NCBI GenBank assembly: GCA_020637515.1
Contig: JACKKG010000001.1
Span: forward strand, 3,192,501 to 3,256,500
Source: Rhodobacter sp.
Lineage (GTDB): Bacteria; Pseudomonadota; Alphaproteobacteria; Rhodobacterales; Rhodobacteraceae
DNA: 64,000 nt
Direction: 5' to 3'
In this document: piece by piece, positions 53,187 to 61,551 of the stretch
How positions within the stretch are numbered: the first letter of the stretch is position 1
Layout of the letters: every line of letters starts with the position of its first letter
Notes under the pieces: model-generated
What the model was told of the DNA's origin: nothing
Databases searched by the model: none
The model's input: only the letters and a program-made list of their open reading frames with translations
Translations under genes and position numbers: made by a program

Positions 53187-53696
53187 TCAGCGCCCGGCGG
53201 CCAGCACCGTCGCCATGACCTGACCCGTGCTGACACCGTTCTGCGTGGCGATCTGGGCCAGCGTAGTCTCGCCCGTGCCGGCATCCAGACCCGAGGCCGC
53301 GAGTTGCCCTTGCAGCGTCGCCAGCGGCAGGTTCAGGGCGGCGGCGGCGGCGTCCAGCCTGGTGCCCATCATCCGTTCGGCAAAGGCGAATTGCGGCGGG
53401 CGCCCGCCGGTCGCGCCGTCGCCCGACCCGACCGGCACGACAAACAGCGCGGCGGCGGCGGTCGAGGCGGCCAGCGCGATCCACAGCGGCGCACGCTTCA
53501 GATAGCACAGCATCGGGCGCCAGTTCTTCCACAGGTGCAGCACGAAGGGCACGATCAGCACCATGCTGAGCCATTCGTGCATCCCGTGGAACCAGCCGCT
53601 GCCCCAGTGCAGGAACAGCGCGACACCGGAGATGAGCGATACGAGGAACAGCCCCGTGACAAGCGGGGTGGCGTAGCGATTGATGAAGGTCTGCAT
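53187..53696 (-). CDS. DUF4405 membrane protein (cytochrome-b-like)
   Basis: A 169-residue protein. Residues 1-90 hold three TM helices with His residues at regular places (FLHWGSGWFHGMHEW, VPFVLHLWKNW), as in DUF4405 / cytochrome b561-like heme proteins. The C-terminal ~70 residues are soluble and helical (ERMMGTRLDAAAAALNLPLATLQGQLAASG). Probably binds heme b in the inner membrane; redox partner unknown. It follows the O-demethylase gene on the same strand by 83 bp. Confidence 0.78.
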   Translation of the reverse strand: MQTFINRYATPLVTGLFLVSLISGVALFLHWGSGWFHGMHEWLSMVLIVPFVLHLWKNWRPMLCYLKRAPLWIALAASTAAAALFVVPVGSGDGATGGRPPQFAFAERMMGTRLDAAAAALNLPLATLQGQLAASGLDAGTGETTLAQIATQNGVSTGQVMATVLAAGR

Positions 53697-53779
53697 GATC
53701 GGCTCCGGGACTGGGTTTGCGTCCTCCCGAAAGGTTGAACGTGACAGAAGCGGACCTCCGTCGCGTTGCACACCGAAAA

Positions 53780-55153
53780 TCAGCCCTGTGCGCGGTAGCC
53801 CAACCGCGAGGCCTCGTGGATCGGCCAGGGGTGGACCTCGGCGCCGATCTCGATCTGGACGTGCCGCTCGACATGGGGTTTGCCGGACCCGCCGTTCGCC
53901 TCGCCCCACAGGATCGACAGTTTCGTCCCCTGGGCGGCCAGATCGGCCCGCACCATCGCCAGCGAAATCCAGGCACGTTCGTTGGCGGAATAGCTGGGAT
54001 AGGTGGACAGGCCCACCATTTCGCCATTCAACAGCACCTGGTCATAGGGATGCGCGGTGTAGTTGCCGGTCGGCATCTCCATCACCTTGGGCGCGGGGAA
54101 GTCCTCCATCATGCCGGCAAAGATCTTCAGCACGTCAGCCTTGTCCCAGACCAGCGTCACCTTCACCCGGTGCGGCCCGTCCGCCATCCGTTCCAGTGCC
54201 TCGCGACCGATGAACGCGTGGTCGAAGCGGACCACGCGCTGATAATCCAGGTCCCAGGGCGTCAGGTAATAGGCGGCCACGTCCTCGGGTTCGAACGAAC
54301 CGCCGACCGAGGTCGTGGCCTCGAAACTGGTCGCGGGCAACCAGTCGCGGTAAGCCTGCATCGCATCGCCCGAGTAGATCGCCGGCAGGGGCGAGGGAAT
54401 CCAGCCCGATTCCATCGCCGCCGTGGCATAGGCGCGCGCGCCCGCACGCAGCATTCCGTAGTGCGCGCCGACCTCCATCAGGCGGTCATAGACCTGTTGC
54501 CCCTGCTCATAGGGTCCCCACAGTTCCAACCCCTGCGCGCCCCCCATGCCGTGCGACAGCGTGCGCGCCTTGCAGCCCGCGACCGTGATCTCGCCCATGT
54601 TGAAGAATTTGGTGGTCAGGGGGCCGCCCTCGTTCACCGCGTTCAGGATCTCCAGCGCGCGGGGGCCCTGCACCTCGTAGCGATAGAGCTTGCGCGGCTT
54701 GTCGGGGTTTTCCAGGCTGCGGATGTCGAATTCGGTCGTGACGTCCAGTCCCGAGATCTCGGCCTGATAGGCGACCCAGTTGCAGACCGGGGGCCGGCCG
54801 ATCAGCAGCGCCTCGTCATCCTCGAGGCCGAAGCAGATCACGTCGCCGATGACGTATCCGTCGGGGTTGCAGCAAACCAGTTGCTTGGCCTTGTTGCGCC
54901 CCCAGGTGGCGAAGCTGTTGACACCGACCCGTTCGAGCAGCGCCTTGACCTGCGGGCCGCGCACATAAAGGTCGGTCATGTGATAGGACTGGTTCAGCAG
55001 CACCGCGCCGTGGCGCCAGGCGCGCGCTTCCTCGATCCAGTTCGTATAGGCGGCGGGAATGGGAAAGGCGTAGGCGCCACTGGCGGCATTTTGCAACATC
55101 CGGGCGGCGGTGCCGTGGGCGCGGATGCGGTCGGACAGGGATTGGGCGGTCAT
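53780..55153 (-). CDS. LigM/DesA-type tetrahydrofolate-dependent O-demethylase (GcvT fold)
   Basis: A 457-residue GcvT-fold protein. The N-terminal half has ARAWRHGAVLLNQSYHMTDLYVRGP, VGVNSFATWGRNKAKQLVCCNPDGYVIGD and NWVAYQAEISG, patterns of vanillate/3-O-methylgallate demethylase LigM and syringate demethylase DesA, which move aryl methyl groups to tetrahydrofolate. It is longer than GcvT or DmdA (~370). GGAGAG RBS before ATG 55153. Divergent from a tandem-HTH LysR gene, its likely regulator. The real methyl donor (aryl ether or methylated osmolyte) is not fixed. Confidence 0.8.
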   Translation of the reverse strand: MTAQSLSDRIRAHGTAARMLQNAASGAYAFPIPAAYTNWIEEARAWRHGAVLLNQSYHMTDLYVRGPQVKALLERVGVNSFATWGRNKAKQLVCCNPDGYVIGDVICFGLEDDEALLIGRPPVCNWVAYQAEISGLDVTTEFDIRSLENPDKPRKLYRYEVQGPRALEILNAVNEGGPLTTKFFNMGEITVAGCKARTLSHGMGGAQGLELWGPYEQGQQVYDRLMEVGAHYGMLRAGARAYATAAMESGWIPSPLPAIYSGDAMQAYRDWLPATSFEATTSVGGSFEPEDVAAYYLTPWDLDYQRVVRFDHAFIGREALERMADGPHRVKVTLVWDKADVLKIFAGMMEDFPAPKVMEMPTGNYTAHPYDQVLLNGEMVGLSTYPSYSANERAWISLAMVRADLAAQGTKLSILWGEANGGSGKPHVERHVQIEIGAEVHPWPIHEASRLGYRAQG

Positions 55154-55215
55154 GATCTCTCCTCCAGGCTTGGGGACAGGCTGGCAGAGCCGATCGCGCC
55201 TGTCATATGCCAAGA

Positions 55216-55245
55216 TTGAATAGCACCGTGCGTTTTGCTTATATT
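55216..55245 (+). promoter_or_regulatory. lysR promoter giving an apparently leaderless mRNA
   Basis: -35 TTGAAT (55216-55221), 18-bp spacer, -10 TATATT (55240-55245). Predicted transcription start is at ~55252, essentially on the ATG at 55251. No Shine-Dalgarno precedes that ATG, which agrees with leaderless translation. Confidence 0.6.
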
Positions 55246-55250
55246 GCGCC

Positions 55251-56432
55251 ATGCCGCTGACCGCCCGCGAAACCCGCGCCATCCGCGCCCTGGCCGACCA
55301 TCGCCGCCTGTCCGCCGCCGCCGAGGCGCTGGGCGTCAGCCCGTCGGCCTTGTCGCGCGCCCTGTCCGAGAGCGAGGCGCGCCTGGGCGCGACGCTGTTC
55401 CAGCGCGGCTGGACCGGCGCCGAGCCGACCGCGCAGGGGGACATCGTCGTCGGCCAGTGCCAGCGCATTCTCACCGACATCGAGCGGGTCGAGCGCGAGG
55501 ACCTGGGCGCGCGCCACCCGCGCCTGACCGCCTATGTCCGCTGGCGCCACCTGCGGGTGCTGACGGCGGTGGTCACATGCGGCAGCGCCACGGCGGCGGC
55601 GCGTTCGCTGGGGATGCGCCAGCCCGCGGTCAGCCAGGCGCTGCGCGATCTGGCGGGCTTTGTTCCGGTGCCGCTGTTCGTCCGGCGCAGCGCCGGGCTG
55701 GACGCCTTGCCCGCGGCGCTGGCGCTGGCCGCACTGTGGGCCCGGATCGAGGCCGAACTGCGCGCCCTGCCCGCCCTTCTGGCGGACGCCGCGCGCGGGT
55801 TGTCTGGCCGGGTCGCGGTCGGCATGATGCCGTTTTCGGCACAACCGGCGGTGATGGCGGCCTTTGGCACGCTCACCCGCGCGCACCCGAATCTGCGCCT
55901 TCTGGGCGTCCCGGGCAATTACACCGCCCTGACCGAGGCCCTGCGCCGTCGCGAGATCGACCTGATCCTGGGCCTGCTGCGCCAACCGGCGCCGGTCCCC
56001 GGCTTTGTCGAGACCCGCCTGGGAACCGAACGCTACACCTTGATCGCCCGGCGTGACCACCCGATCCACGCCGCCCCCGTGACGATCGAGACGCTGGCCC
56101 GGCAACGTTGGGTCGTGGCGCCGCACGGCACGCCGTTGCGGCGCTACTTTGACACGGTGTTTCGCCGGATGGGCGCGGTTCCCCCGGCGCAAAGCTATGA
56201 AATCTGGTCCTTTTCCGATGCCGAACAGATGATTGTGGACAGCGATTCGCTGGCGCTGCTGTCCTATTCGCGCGATCGTCTGGATCGGTTGCGCCCCGAT
56301 CTGCGCGCGGTCGCGTTCGATCTGCCGGATGCCGCCGTCGCCATGGGCGCGACCCGCCTTGGCGATGCCCCGCCGTCGCCCGCCGTCGCGGCCTTTCTGG
56401 CCGCGCTCGCGGATCGGCTACCACAGGGATAG
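55251..56432 (+). CDS. LysR-type regulator with two tandem N-terminal HTH domains
   Basis: A 393-residue protein, ~90 longer than normal LysR regulators. Residues ~7-66 form one LysR helix-turn-helix (RRLSAAAEALGVSPSALSRALSESEARLGATLFQR), and ~98-157 form a second (GSATAAARSLGMRQPAVSQALRDL). The effector domain follows (LSGRVAVGMMPF, LREIDL-like RRREIDLILGLLRQP, SDSLALLSYSR). It is divergent from the LigM-type gene, which it probably controls. Overlaps dinB by 15 bp at its 3' end. Confidence 0.88.
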   Translation: MPLTARETRAIRALADHRRLSAAAEALGVSPSALSRALSESEARLGATLFQRGWTGAEPTAQGDIVVGQCQRILTDIERVEREDLGARHPRLTAYVRWRHLRVLTAVVTCGSATAAARSLGMRQPAVSQALRDLAGFVPVPLFVRRSAGLDALPAALALAALWARIEAELRALPALLADAARGLSGRVAVGMMPFSAQPAVMAAFGTLTRAHPNLRLLGVPGNYTALTEALRRREIDLILGLLRQPAPVPGFVETRLGTERYTLIARRDHPIHAAPVTIETLARQRWVVAPHGTPLRRYFDTVFRRMGAVPPAQSYEIWSFSDAEQMIVDSDSLALLSYSRDRLDRLRPDLRAVAFDLPDAAVAMGATRLGDAPPSPAVAAFLAALADRLPQG

Positions 56433-57524
56433 CTGGCGCGCGCCAGTCGGGGGCTCGCCCTCGTCGCCGGACAGGCTGGACAGGGTCACCCCCAGCAGGC
56501 GGATCCCCTGCGGCGTGGGAAACAACGGATCGAGCAGCGCCTGCGCCAGCGTCTGGAATTCGGCCTCGGCGCCCAATGGCACGGAGAGGGTGCGGCTGCG
56601 GGTGATCTGCCGGAAATCCGCATATTTCACCTTCAGCACCACGGTGCGCGCGCGCAGCGTCTTGCGCGCGGCCAGGGCCCAGACCTTGGTCACCAGCGTC
56701 GAAACCTCGGCGCGGGCGCGCGCAAGGTCGTGGATATCTTCCAGAAACGTATCCTCGGATCCCAGCGACTTGCGCTCGCGGTGCGGCTGCACGGGGCGGG
56801 TGTCGATGCCGCGTGCGATGCGGTGATACCAGCCCCCTGCCTTGCCGAAATGCGCGGTCAGGAACGCGGGGGTCTGGGCGCGCAGATCGGCCCCTGTGCG
56901 CAGGCCCAGACGCTCCATCCGGGCGGCGGTCGCGGGGCCGACACCGTGAAACCGCGCGACCGGCAGCGCGGCGATGAAATCGGCCCCCTGTCGCGGGGTG
57001 ATGACCGCCTGGCCATTCGGCTTGTTCAGGTCCGACGCCAGCTTGGCCAGAAATTTGCAATAGCTCACCCCGGCCGAGGCGTTGAGCCCCGTCACCGCCT
57101 TGATTCGCGCGCGGATCACCTGCGCCAGTTCGGTCGCCGAGGCCACGCCCTGCTTGTTCTCGGTCACGTCGAGATAGGCCTCGTCCAGCGACAGCGGCTC
57201 GATCAGATCGGTGTGTTCGGCAAAGATGTCGTGGATCTGCCGCGAGACCGCGCGATAGACCTCGAACCGGGGCGGCACGAAGACCAGGTCGGCACATTTG
57301 CGCCGCGCCGTGACCGACGGCATGGCCGAGCGCACGCCAAAGGCCCGAGCCTCGTAGCTGGCGGCGGCGACGACGCCCCTGGGCCCGGCGCCCCCCACCG
57401 CGACAGGCCGCCCGCGCAACGCCGGATCGTCGCGCTGTTCGACCGAGGCATAGAAGGCATCCATATCGACATGGATGATCTTGCGTCGAAACGTGTCGCG
57501 GTCGGCGGTGTCGGTGCTGTCCAT
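56418..57524 (-). CDS. dinB: DNA polymerase IV
   Basis: A 368-residue Y-family translesion polymerase. Palm carboxylates are visible in IIHVDMDAFYASVEQRDDP and EPLSLDEAYLDVT; SYCKFLAKLASDLNKPNGQ and the helix-hairpin-helix FHGVGPATAARMERLGL follow. The C-terminus ends in QLSLW, a standard beta-clamp binding peptide. The ATG at 57524 gives MDSTDTADRDTFRRKIIHVD. No LexA-type box was identified upstream. Confidence 0.95.
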   Translation of the reverse strand: MDSTDTADRDTFRRKIIHVDMDAFYASVEQRDDPALRGRPVAVGGAGPRGVVAAASYEARAFGVRSAMPSVTARRKCADLVFVPPRFEVYRAVSRQIHDIFAEHTDLIEPLSLDEAYLDVTENKQGVASATELAQVIRARIKAVTGLNASAGVSYCKFLAKLASDLNKPNGQAVITPRQGADFIAALPVARFHGVGPATAARMERLGLRTGADLRAQTPAFLTAHFGKAGGWYHRIARGIDTRPVQPHRERKSLGSEDTFLEDIHDLARARAEVSTLVTKVWALAARKTLRARTVVLKVKYADFRQITRSRTLSVPLGAEAEFQTLAQALLDPLFPTPQGIRLLGVTLSSLSGDEGEPPTGARQLSLW

Positions 57525-57612
57525 GCCCAAGGCCCCGGGTCGATGCCGGCACGATAGCGGCCCGCGGCGGGCATGGAAAGAACAAAGGGGGAATTCGCCC
57601 CGGAAAGCGACG

Positions 57613-57698
57613 TGGTGCCCGAGGCGAGATTCGAACTCGCACACCCGTTAGGGCGGAGGATTTTGAATCCCCTGCGTCTACCGTTCCGCCACTCGGGC
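57613..57698 (-). tRNA. tRNA-Leu (anticodon CAA)
   Basis: An 86-nt class II tRNA. Acceptor GCCCGAG/CTCGGGC; anticodon loop TTCAAAA gives CAA; long variable arm CCGCCCTAACGGG; T arm GCGAGTTCGAATCTCGC; encoded CCA. Confidence 0.95.
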
Positions 57699-57804
57699 CA
57701 CCTGAGGCCGGATTATCCTGCCCGACGCGCGCGGTCAACGGGGGATGGCCTTGACGCGCCATCGCGGCTGGGGCAATCCGGCCCGACACGCCGATGGAGC
57801 CGCC

Positions 57805-58383
57805 ATGCTGCGCAGACTCTATGACTGGACCCTCTCGCTGGCCGCCCACCCAAGGGCGCTCTGGGCGCTGGCCGTGGTCGCCTTCATCGAGGCGTCGGTC
57901 TTTCCGATTCCGCCCGATGTGCTGATGATCCCGATGATCATCGCCGCGCCGAAACGCGCCTTCCGCATCGCCACCGTGGCCACGGCCGCCTCGGTGCTGG
58001 GCGGGCTTGTGGGCTATGCGATCGGCTGGGGGCTGTTCGAAAGCGTCGGCCGCCCGGTGCTCGAGTTCTACGGCAAGGGCGACTATTTCGACGCCTTCGC
58101 GCAGCGCTACAACGCCTGGGGCGCCTGGATGGTGCTGATCGCGGGGCTGACCCCCTTCCCCTTCAAGGTCATCACCATCCTGTCGGGTGCGACGCAACTG
58201 TCGCTGCCGGTCTTTGTCGTCGCCAGCGTGCTGGCGCGGGCGGGGCGGTTCTTCCTGGTGGCGGGGCTGCTCTACGCCTTTGGCGCACCCATTCGTGATT
58301 TCATCGAACGGTATCTGGGGTTGCTGACGGCGCTGTTCATCGCTCTATTGCTGGGCGGTTTCCTGGCGGTGAGGTTCCTGTGA
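57805..58383 (+). CDS. YqaA/DedA-like VTT domain membrane protein
   Basis: A 192-residue inner-membrane protein of the SNARE-associated/VTT family: EASVFPIPPDVLMIPMIIAAPKRAFR, GGLVGYAIGWGLFESVGRPVLEFYG, and LIAGLTPFPFKVITILSGATQLSLPVFV with the re-entrant loop Pro residues. DedA relatives flip lipids such as undecaprenyl phosphate. GGAG RBS before ATG 57805. Overlaps dsbB by 4 bp (GTGA), an operon pairing frequent in Rhodobacterales. Confidence 0.87.
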   Translation: MLRRLYDWTLSLAAHPRALWALAVVAFIEASVFPIPPDVLMIPMIIAAPKRAFRIATVATAASVLGGLVGYAIGWGLFESVGRPVLEFYGKGDYFDAFAQRYNAWGAWMVLIAGLTPFPFKVITILSGATQLSLPVFVVASVLARAGRFFLVAGLLYAFGAPIRDFIERYLGLLTALFIALLLGGFLAVRFL

Positions 58384-58844
58384 GAGATTGGTCCCTGGCA
58401 TCCCTGGCGGGACTTGGTTCGGCGGCGATGCTGGCCGGGGCGCTGTTCTTTCAGTATGTGGTCGGCCTGGCGCCCTGCGAGCTGTGCATCCTGCAACGCT
58501 GGCCGCATCTCGCGGCCTTCGTGCTGGGGGTCGTCGTCTGGTTCTTCCCGGCCGTCTGGATCATGGCCCTGGGGGCGATCGCGGCGGCCACGGCCAGCGG
58601 CCTGGGCGTCTACCACACCGGGGTCGAGCGCGGCTGGTGGCAGGGTCCGACCACCTGTTCGGGCGCCGGCGACATCACCCAACTGACGCCGCAGCAACTG
58701 CTGGACCAGATCCTGGCCGCGCCTGTCGTGCGCTGCACCGACGTCGCCTGGGAGATGTTCGGCCTGTCCATGGCCAGCTGGAACGCGATCCTGTCGCTGG
58801 GGCTGGTCGGGCTCTGGCTGCTGGCGATGCGTCAGCGCGGCTGA
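58380..58844 (+). CDS. dsbB: Disulfide bond formation protein B
   Basis: A 154-residue four-TM quinone reductase that reoxidises DsbA. Redox pairs: C33/C36 in APCELC before the first periplasmic loop, and C93/C119 (TTCSGAG, VVRCTD) in the second. ILQRWPH follows the first pair, as in the family. Starts at GTG 58380. The 3' end overlaps the convergent GNAT gene by 13 bp. No dsbA is seen here. Confidence 0.92.
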   Translation: MRDWSLASLAGLGSAAMLAGALFFQYVVGLAPCELCILQRWPHLAAFVLGVVVWFFPAVWIMALGAIAAATASGLGVYHTGVERGWWQGPTTCSGAGDITQLTPQQLLDQILAAPVVRCTDVAWEMFGLSMASWNAILSLGLVGLWLLAMRQRG

Positions 58845-59533
58845 AGCACGGGGTCGCGCGCCGCAAGCAGGCCGTCGGTCAGCGCCGCCAGGCTTTGCCG
58901 CTGCTGCCCCGCGCTGTCGAAATTCGCCGGGTCCAGCCAGGTCTCGAAAGCCGCTTGCAAGGCCGGCCACTCGCGGTCGATCGCGGCAAACCAGGCGGTG
59001 TCGCGATTGCGCCCCTTCACCACCCCCGCTTGCCGGAAAATGCCCTCATAGCTCAGCCCGAACCGCTGCGCGGCGCGGCGCGAGGGCATGTTGGCGGCGT
59101 CGCATTTCCATTCGAACCGCCGATAGCCGGCCTCGAAACTCCACGCCATCAGGCGATAGACAGCCTCGGTCGCCTCGCGGGTGCGCTGCAACCGCGGCGC
59201 AAAGGTCAGCCAACCGGTCTCGGCCGACCCCGCGCGCGGGTCGATTCGCATCAGGCTCAGGGTGCCGCCCAACCGCCCGTCCTGCATCCGCACCGCATAA
59301 TGCAACGGGTCCCACCCCAGCCGCGCCGAATCGAGCCAGCCCAGATACTCCGACAGGGTCCGATGAGGCCCGGCCGGCAGCCAGCGCCACATCGCCCCCT
59401 CGCCGTCCTCCTCGAACGCCTCGAACAGGCCCGCCGCGTGTTCGCGCGACAAGGGCTCCAGCGTCACATAGCGACCGGCGATCGCCTGCCGCGACGGCAG
59501 TTGCGGCGCCACCCATTGGCTCAGATCAGACAC
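58832..59533 (-). CDS. GNAT family N-acetyltransferase (RimJ/RimL type)
   Basis: A 233-residue acetyltransferase. N-terminal RYVTLEPLSREHAAGLFEAF, core strands WRWLPAGP, GRLGGTLSLMRIDPRAGSAETGWLTFAP, then RTREATEAVYRLMAWSFEAGYRRFEWKCDAANMPSRRAAQRFGLSYEG, the acetyl-CoA site of RimJ/RimL-like enzymes. Substrate unknown. Downstream of aspS on the same strand, but a box-hairpin element lies between. Confidence 0.87.
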   Translation of the reverse strand: MSDLSQWVAPQLPSRQAIAGRYVTLEPLSREHAAGLFEAFEEDGEGAMWRWLPAGPHRTLSEYLGWLDSARLGWDPLHYAVRMQDGRLGGTLSLMRIDPRAGSAETGWLTFAPRLQRTREATEAVYRLMAWSFEAGYRRFEWKCDAANMPSRRAAQRFGLSYEGIFRQAGVVKGRNRDTAWFAAIDREWPALQAAFETWLDPANFDSAGQQRQSLAALTDGLLAARDPVLQPR

Positions 59534-59600
59534 GGTTCATCCCCTCGCTTTACGCCCGCAGCACACACGATCCCCGGACCCGAGGCAAGCCCCGCCTATC

Positions 59601-59653
59601 ATCTTGTTCCAAATACGCAGGGGGATTTTCAAGGGGGGCCTGCCCCCCTTGAA
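59601..59653 (+). repeat. Dispersed box-hairpin element, copy 5 (diverged)
   Basis: Box 59601-59624 (ATCTTGTTCCAAATACGC then a G run), a diverged form of the same box, followed by a hairpin, TTCAAGGGGGGC with GCCCCCCTTGAA (59628-59639/59642-59653). Just 3' of aspS; the hairpin can end the aspS transcript on the minus strand. Confidence 0.65.
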
Positions 59654-59689
59654 GCGGGGGTGCGGGGGCGGCAGCCCCCGCCGCCTCGC

Positions 59690-61471
59690 TCACTTCTCGA
59701 CCGGCAGAACCCTCAGACGCAGCTCGCGCAGCTGTTCGTTCGTGGGCTCGGAGGGCGCACCCATCATCAGGTCCTCGGCGCGCTGGTTCATGGGGAACAT
59801 GATGACCTCGCGAATGTTCGCCGTGTCGGCCAGCAGCATCACGATCCGGTCGATCCCCGCCGCGCAGCCGCCATGCGGAGGCGCGCCATACTGGAAAGCC
59901 TTGACCATGCCGCCGAACCGCTTCTCGACCTCGCTGGCCGGGTAGCCCGCCAGCTCGAACGCCTTGAACATGATCTCGGGCTTGTGGTTGCGGATCGCGC
60001 CCGAGACCAGTTCATAGCCGTTGCACGCCAGGTCATACTGATAGCCCAGCACCGTCAGCGGATCGCCCTGCAGCGCCGCCATGCCGCCCTGCGGCATCGA
60101 GAACGGGTTGTGCGAAAAGTCGATCTTGCCGGTTTCCGGGTCCTTTTCATACATCGGGAAATCGACGATCCAGGCGAATTTGAACACGCCCTCGTCGGTC
60201 AGGCCCAGTTCGCGGCCGATCTCGTTGCGCGCGCGGCCCGCGACGGCCTCGAAGGCCTCGGGCTTGCCGCCCAGGAAAAACGCCGCGTCGCCCTCGCCCA
60301 GGCCCAGTTGCAGGCGGATCGCCTCGGTGCGTTCGGGGCCGATGTTCTTGGCCAGCGGACCGGCCGCTTCCATGCTGCCGTCGTCGCCCTTGCGCCAGAA
60401 GATATACCCCATCCCCGGCAGGCCCTGTTGCTGGGCAAAAGCGTTCATCCGGTCGCAGAACTTGCGGCTGCCGCCGGTCGGCGCGGGGATCGCGCGGATC
60501 TCGGTGCCTTCGTTTTCCAGCAGTTTCGCAAAGATCGCAAAGCCCGAGCCCGCGAAATGCTCGCTCACGACCTGCATCCTGATCGGGTTGCGCAGGTCGG
60601 GCTTGTCCGAGCCATACCACAGCATCGAATCGCGATAGGCGATCAGCGGCCAGTCCGGATCCACCCGGCGCCCGCCGCCGAATTCCTCGAACACGCCCTG
60701 GATCACCGGCTGCACGGCGGCAAAGACGTCCTGCTGCTCGACAAAGCTCATTTCCACGTCGAGCTGGTAGAAATCGGTGGGCGAGCGGTCGGCGCGCGGG
60801 TCCTCGTCACGGAAGCAGGGCGCGATCTGGAAATAGCGGTCGAAGCCCGCCACCATGATGAGCTGCTTGAACTGCTGGGGCGCCTGCGGCAGCGCGTAGA
60901 ACTTGCCCGGATGCAGCCGCGAGGGCACCAGGAAGTCGCGCGCGCCTTCCGGGCTGGAGGCGGTGATGATCGGCGTCTGAAACTCGTTGAAACCTGCGTT
61001 CCACATGCGGTTGCGCAAGGACCGCACCACGTTCGAACGCAGCATCATGTTCTGATGCAGCGTGTCGCGGCGCAGATCGAGGAAACGATAGGTCAGGCGC
61101 GTTTCCTCGGGATAGTCGGGCTCGCCGAACACCGGCAGCGGCAATTCGCCCGCCTCGCCCAGAACGCGCAGGTCGCGCACATAGACCTCGATCGCGCCGG
61201 TCGGGATCTTGGGGTTGACCAGCGCCGCGTCGCGCGCCTTGACCGTGCCGTCGATCGACACGACCCATTCCGCGCGGACCTTCTCCAGCGCCTTGAACGC
61301 GGGGCTGTCGCTGTCGGCCAGCACCTGGGTGACGCCGTAATGGTCGCGCAGGTCGATGAACAGCACGCCGCCGTGGTCGCGCACCCGGTGGACCCAGCCC
61401 GCCAGGCGGACGGTCTGGCCGACATGCGCTGTGTTGAGATCGGCGCAGGTGTGGCTGCGATAGGCGTGCAT
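59690..61471 (-). CDS. aspS: Aspartyl-tRNA synthetase
   Basis: A 593-residue class II synthetase. An N-terminal OB-fold anticodon domain (VRLAGWVHRVRDHGGVLFIDLRDHYG), motif 2 in FRDEDPRADRSPTDFYQLDVEMSF, the bacterial GAD insertion domain, and motif 3 GAPPHGGCAAGIDRIVMLL. The insertion and length are standard for bacterial AspRS; whether it also charges tRNA-Asn cannot be told. ATG 61471 (MHAYRSHTC) gives the usual family start. Confidence 0.96.
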   Translation of the reverse strand: MHAYRSHTCADLNTAHVGQTVRLAGWVHRVRDHGGVLFIDLRDHYGVTQVLADSDSPAFKALEKVRAEWVVSIDGTVKARDAALVNPKIPTGAIEVYVRDLRVLGEAGELPLPVFGEPDYPEETRLTYRFLDLRRDTLHQNMMLRSNVVRSLRNRMWNAGFNEFQTPIITASSPEGARDFLVPSRLHPGKFYALPQAPQQFKQLIMVAGFDRYFQIAPCFRDEDPRADRSPTDFYQLDVEMSFVEQQDVFAAVQPVIQGVFEEFGGGRRVDPDWPLIAYRDSMLWYGSDKPDLRNPIRMQVVSEHFAGSGFAIFAKLLENEGTEIRAIPAPTGGSRKFCDRMNAFAQQQGLPGMGYIFWRKGDDGSMEAAGPLAKNIGPERTEAIRLQLGLGEGDAAFFLGGKPEAFEAVAGRARNEIGRELGLTDEGVFKFAWIVDFPMYEKDPETGKIDFSHNPFSMPQGGMAALQGDPLTVLGYQYDLACNGYELVSGAIRNHKPEIMFKAFELAGYPASEVEKRFGGMVKAFQYGAPPHGGCAAGIDRIVMLLADTANIREVIMFPMNQRAEDLMMGAPSEPTNEQLRELRLRVLPVEK

Positions 61472-61551
61472 CACGGGACTCCGGGGCATGGGCTTTGGAC
61501 TGCCCGGATACACAGCGTTGCCGGGGCGAAGTCAAGCCCGGCGCCCCCTGC

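Noticed and set aside
52871..53218. Plus-strand 115-codon frame in the long intergenic region
   Set aside because: Pro/Arg-rich translation, no RBS and no recognisable pattern; typical of random frames in GC-rich DNA.
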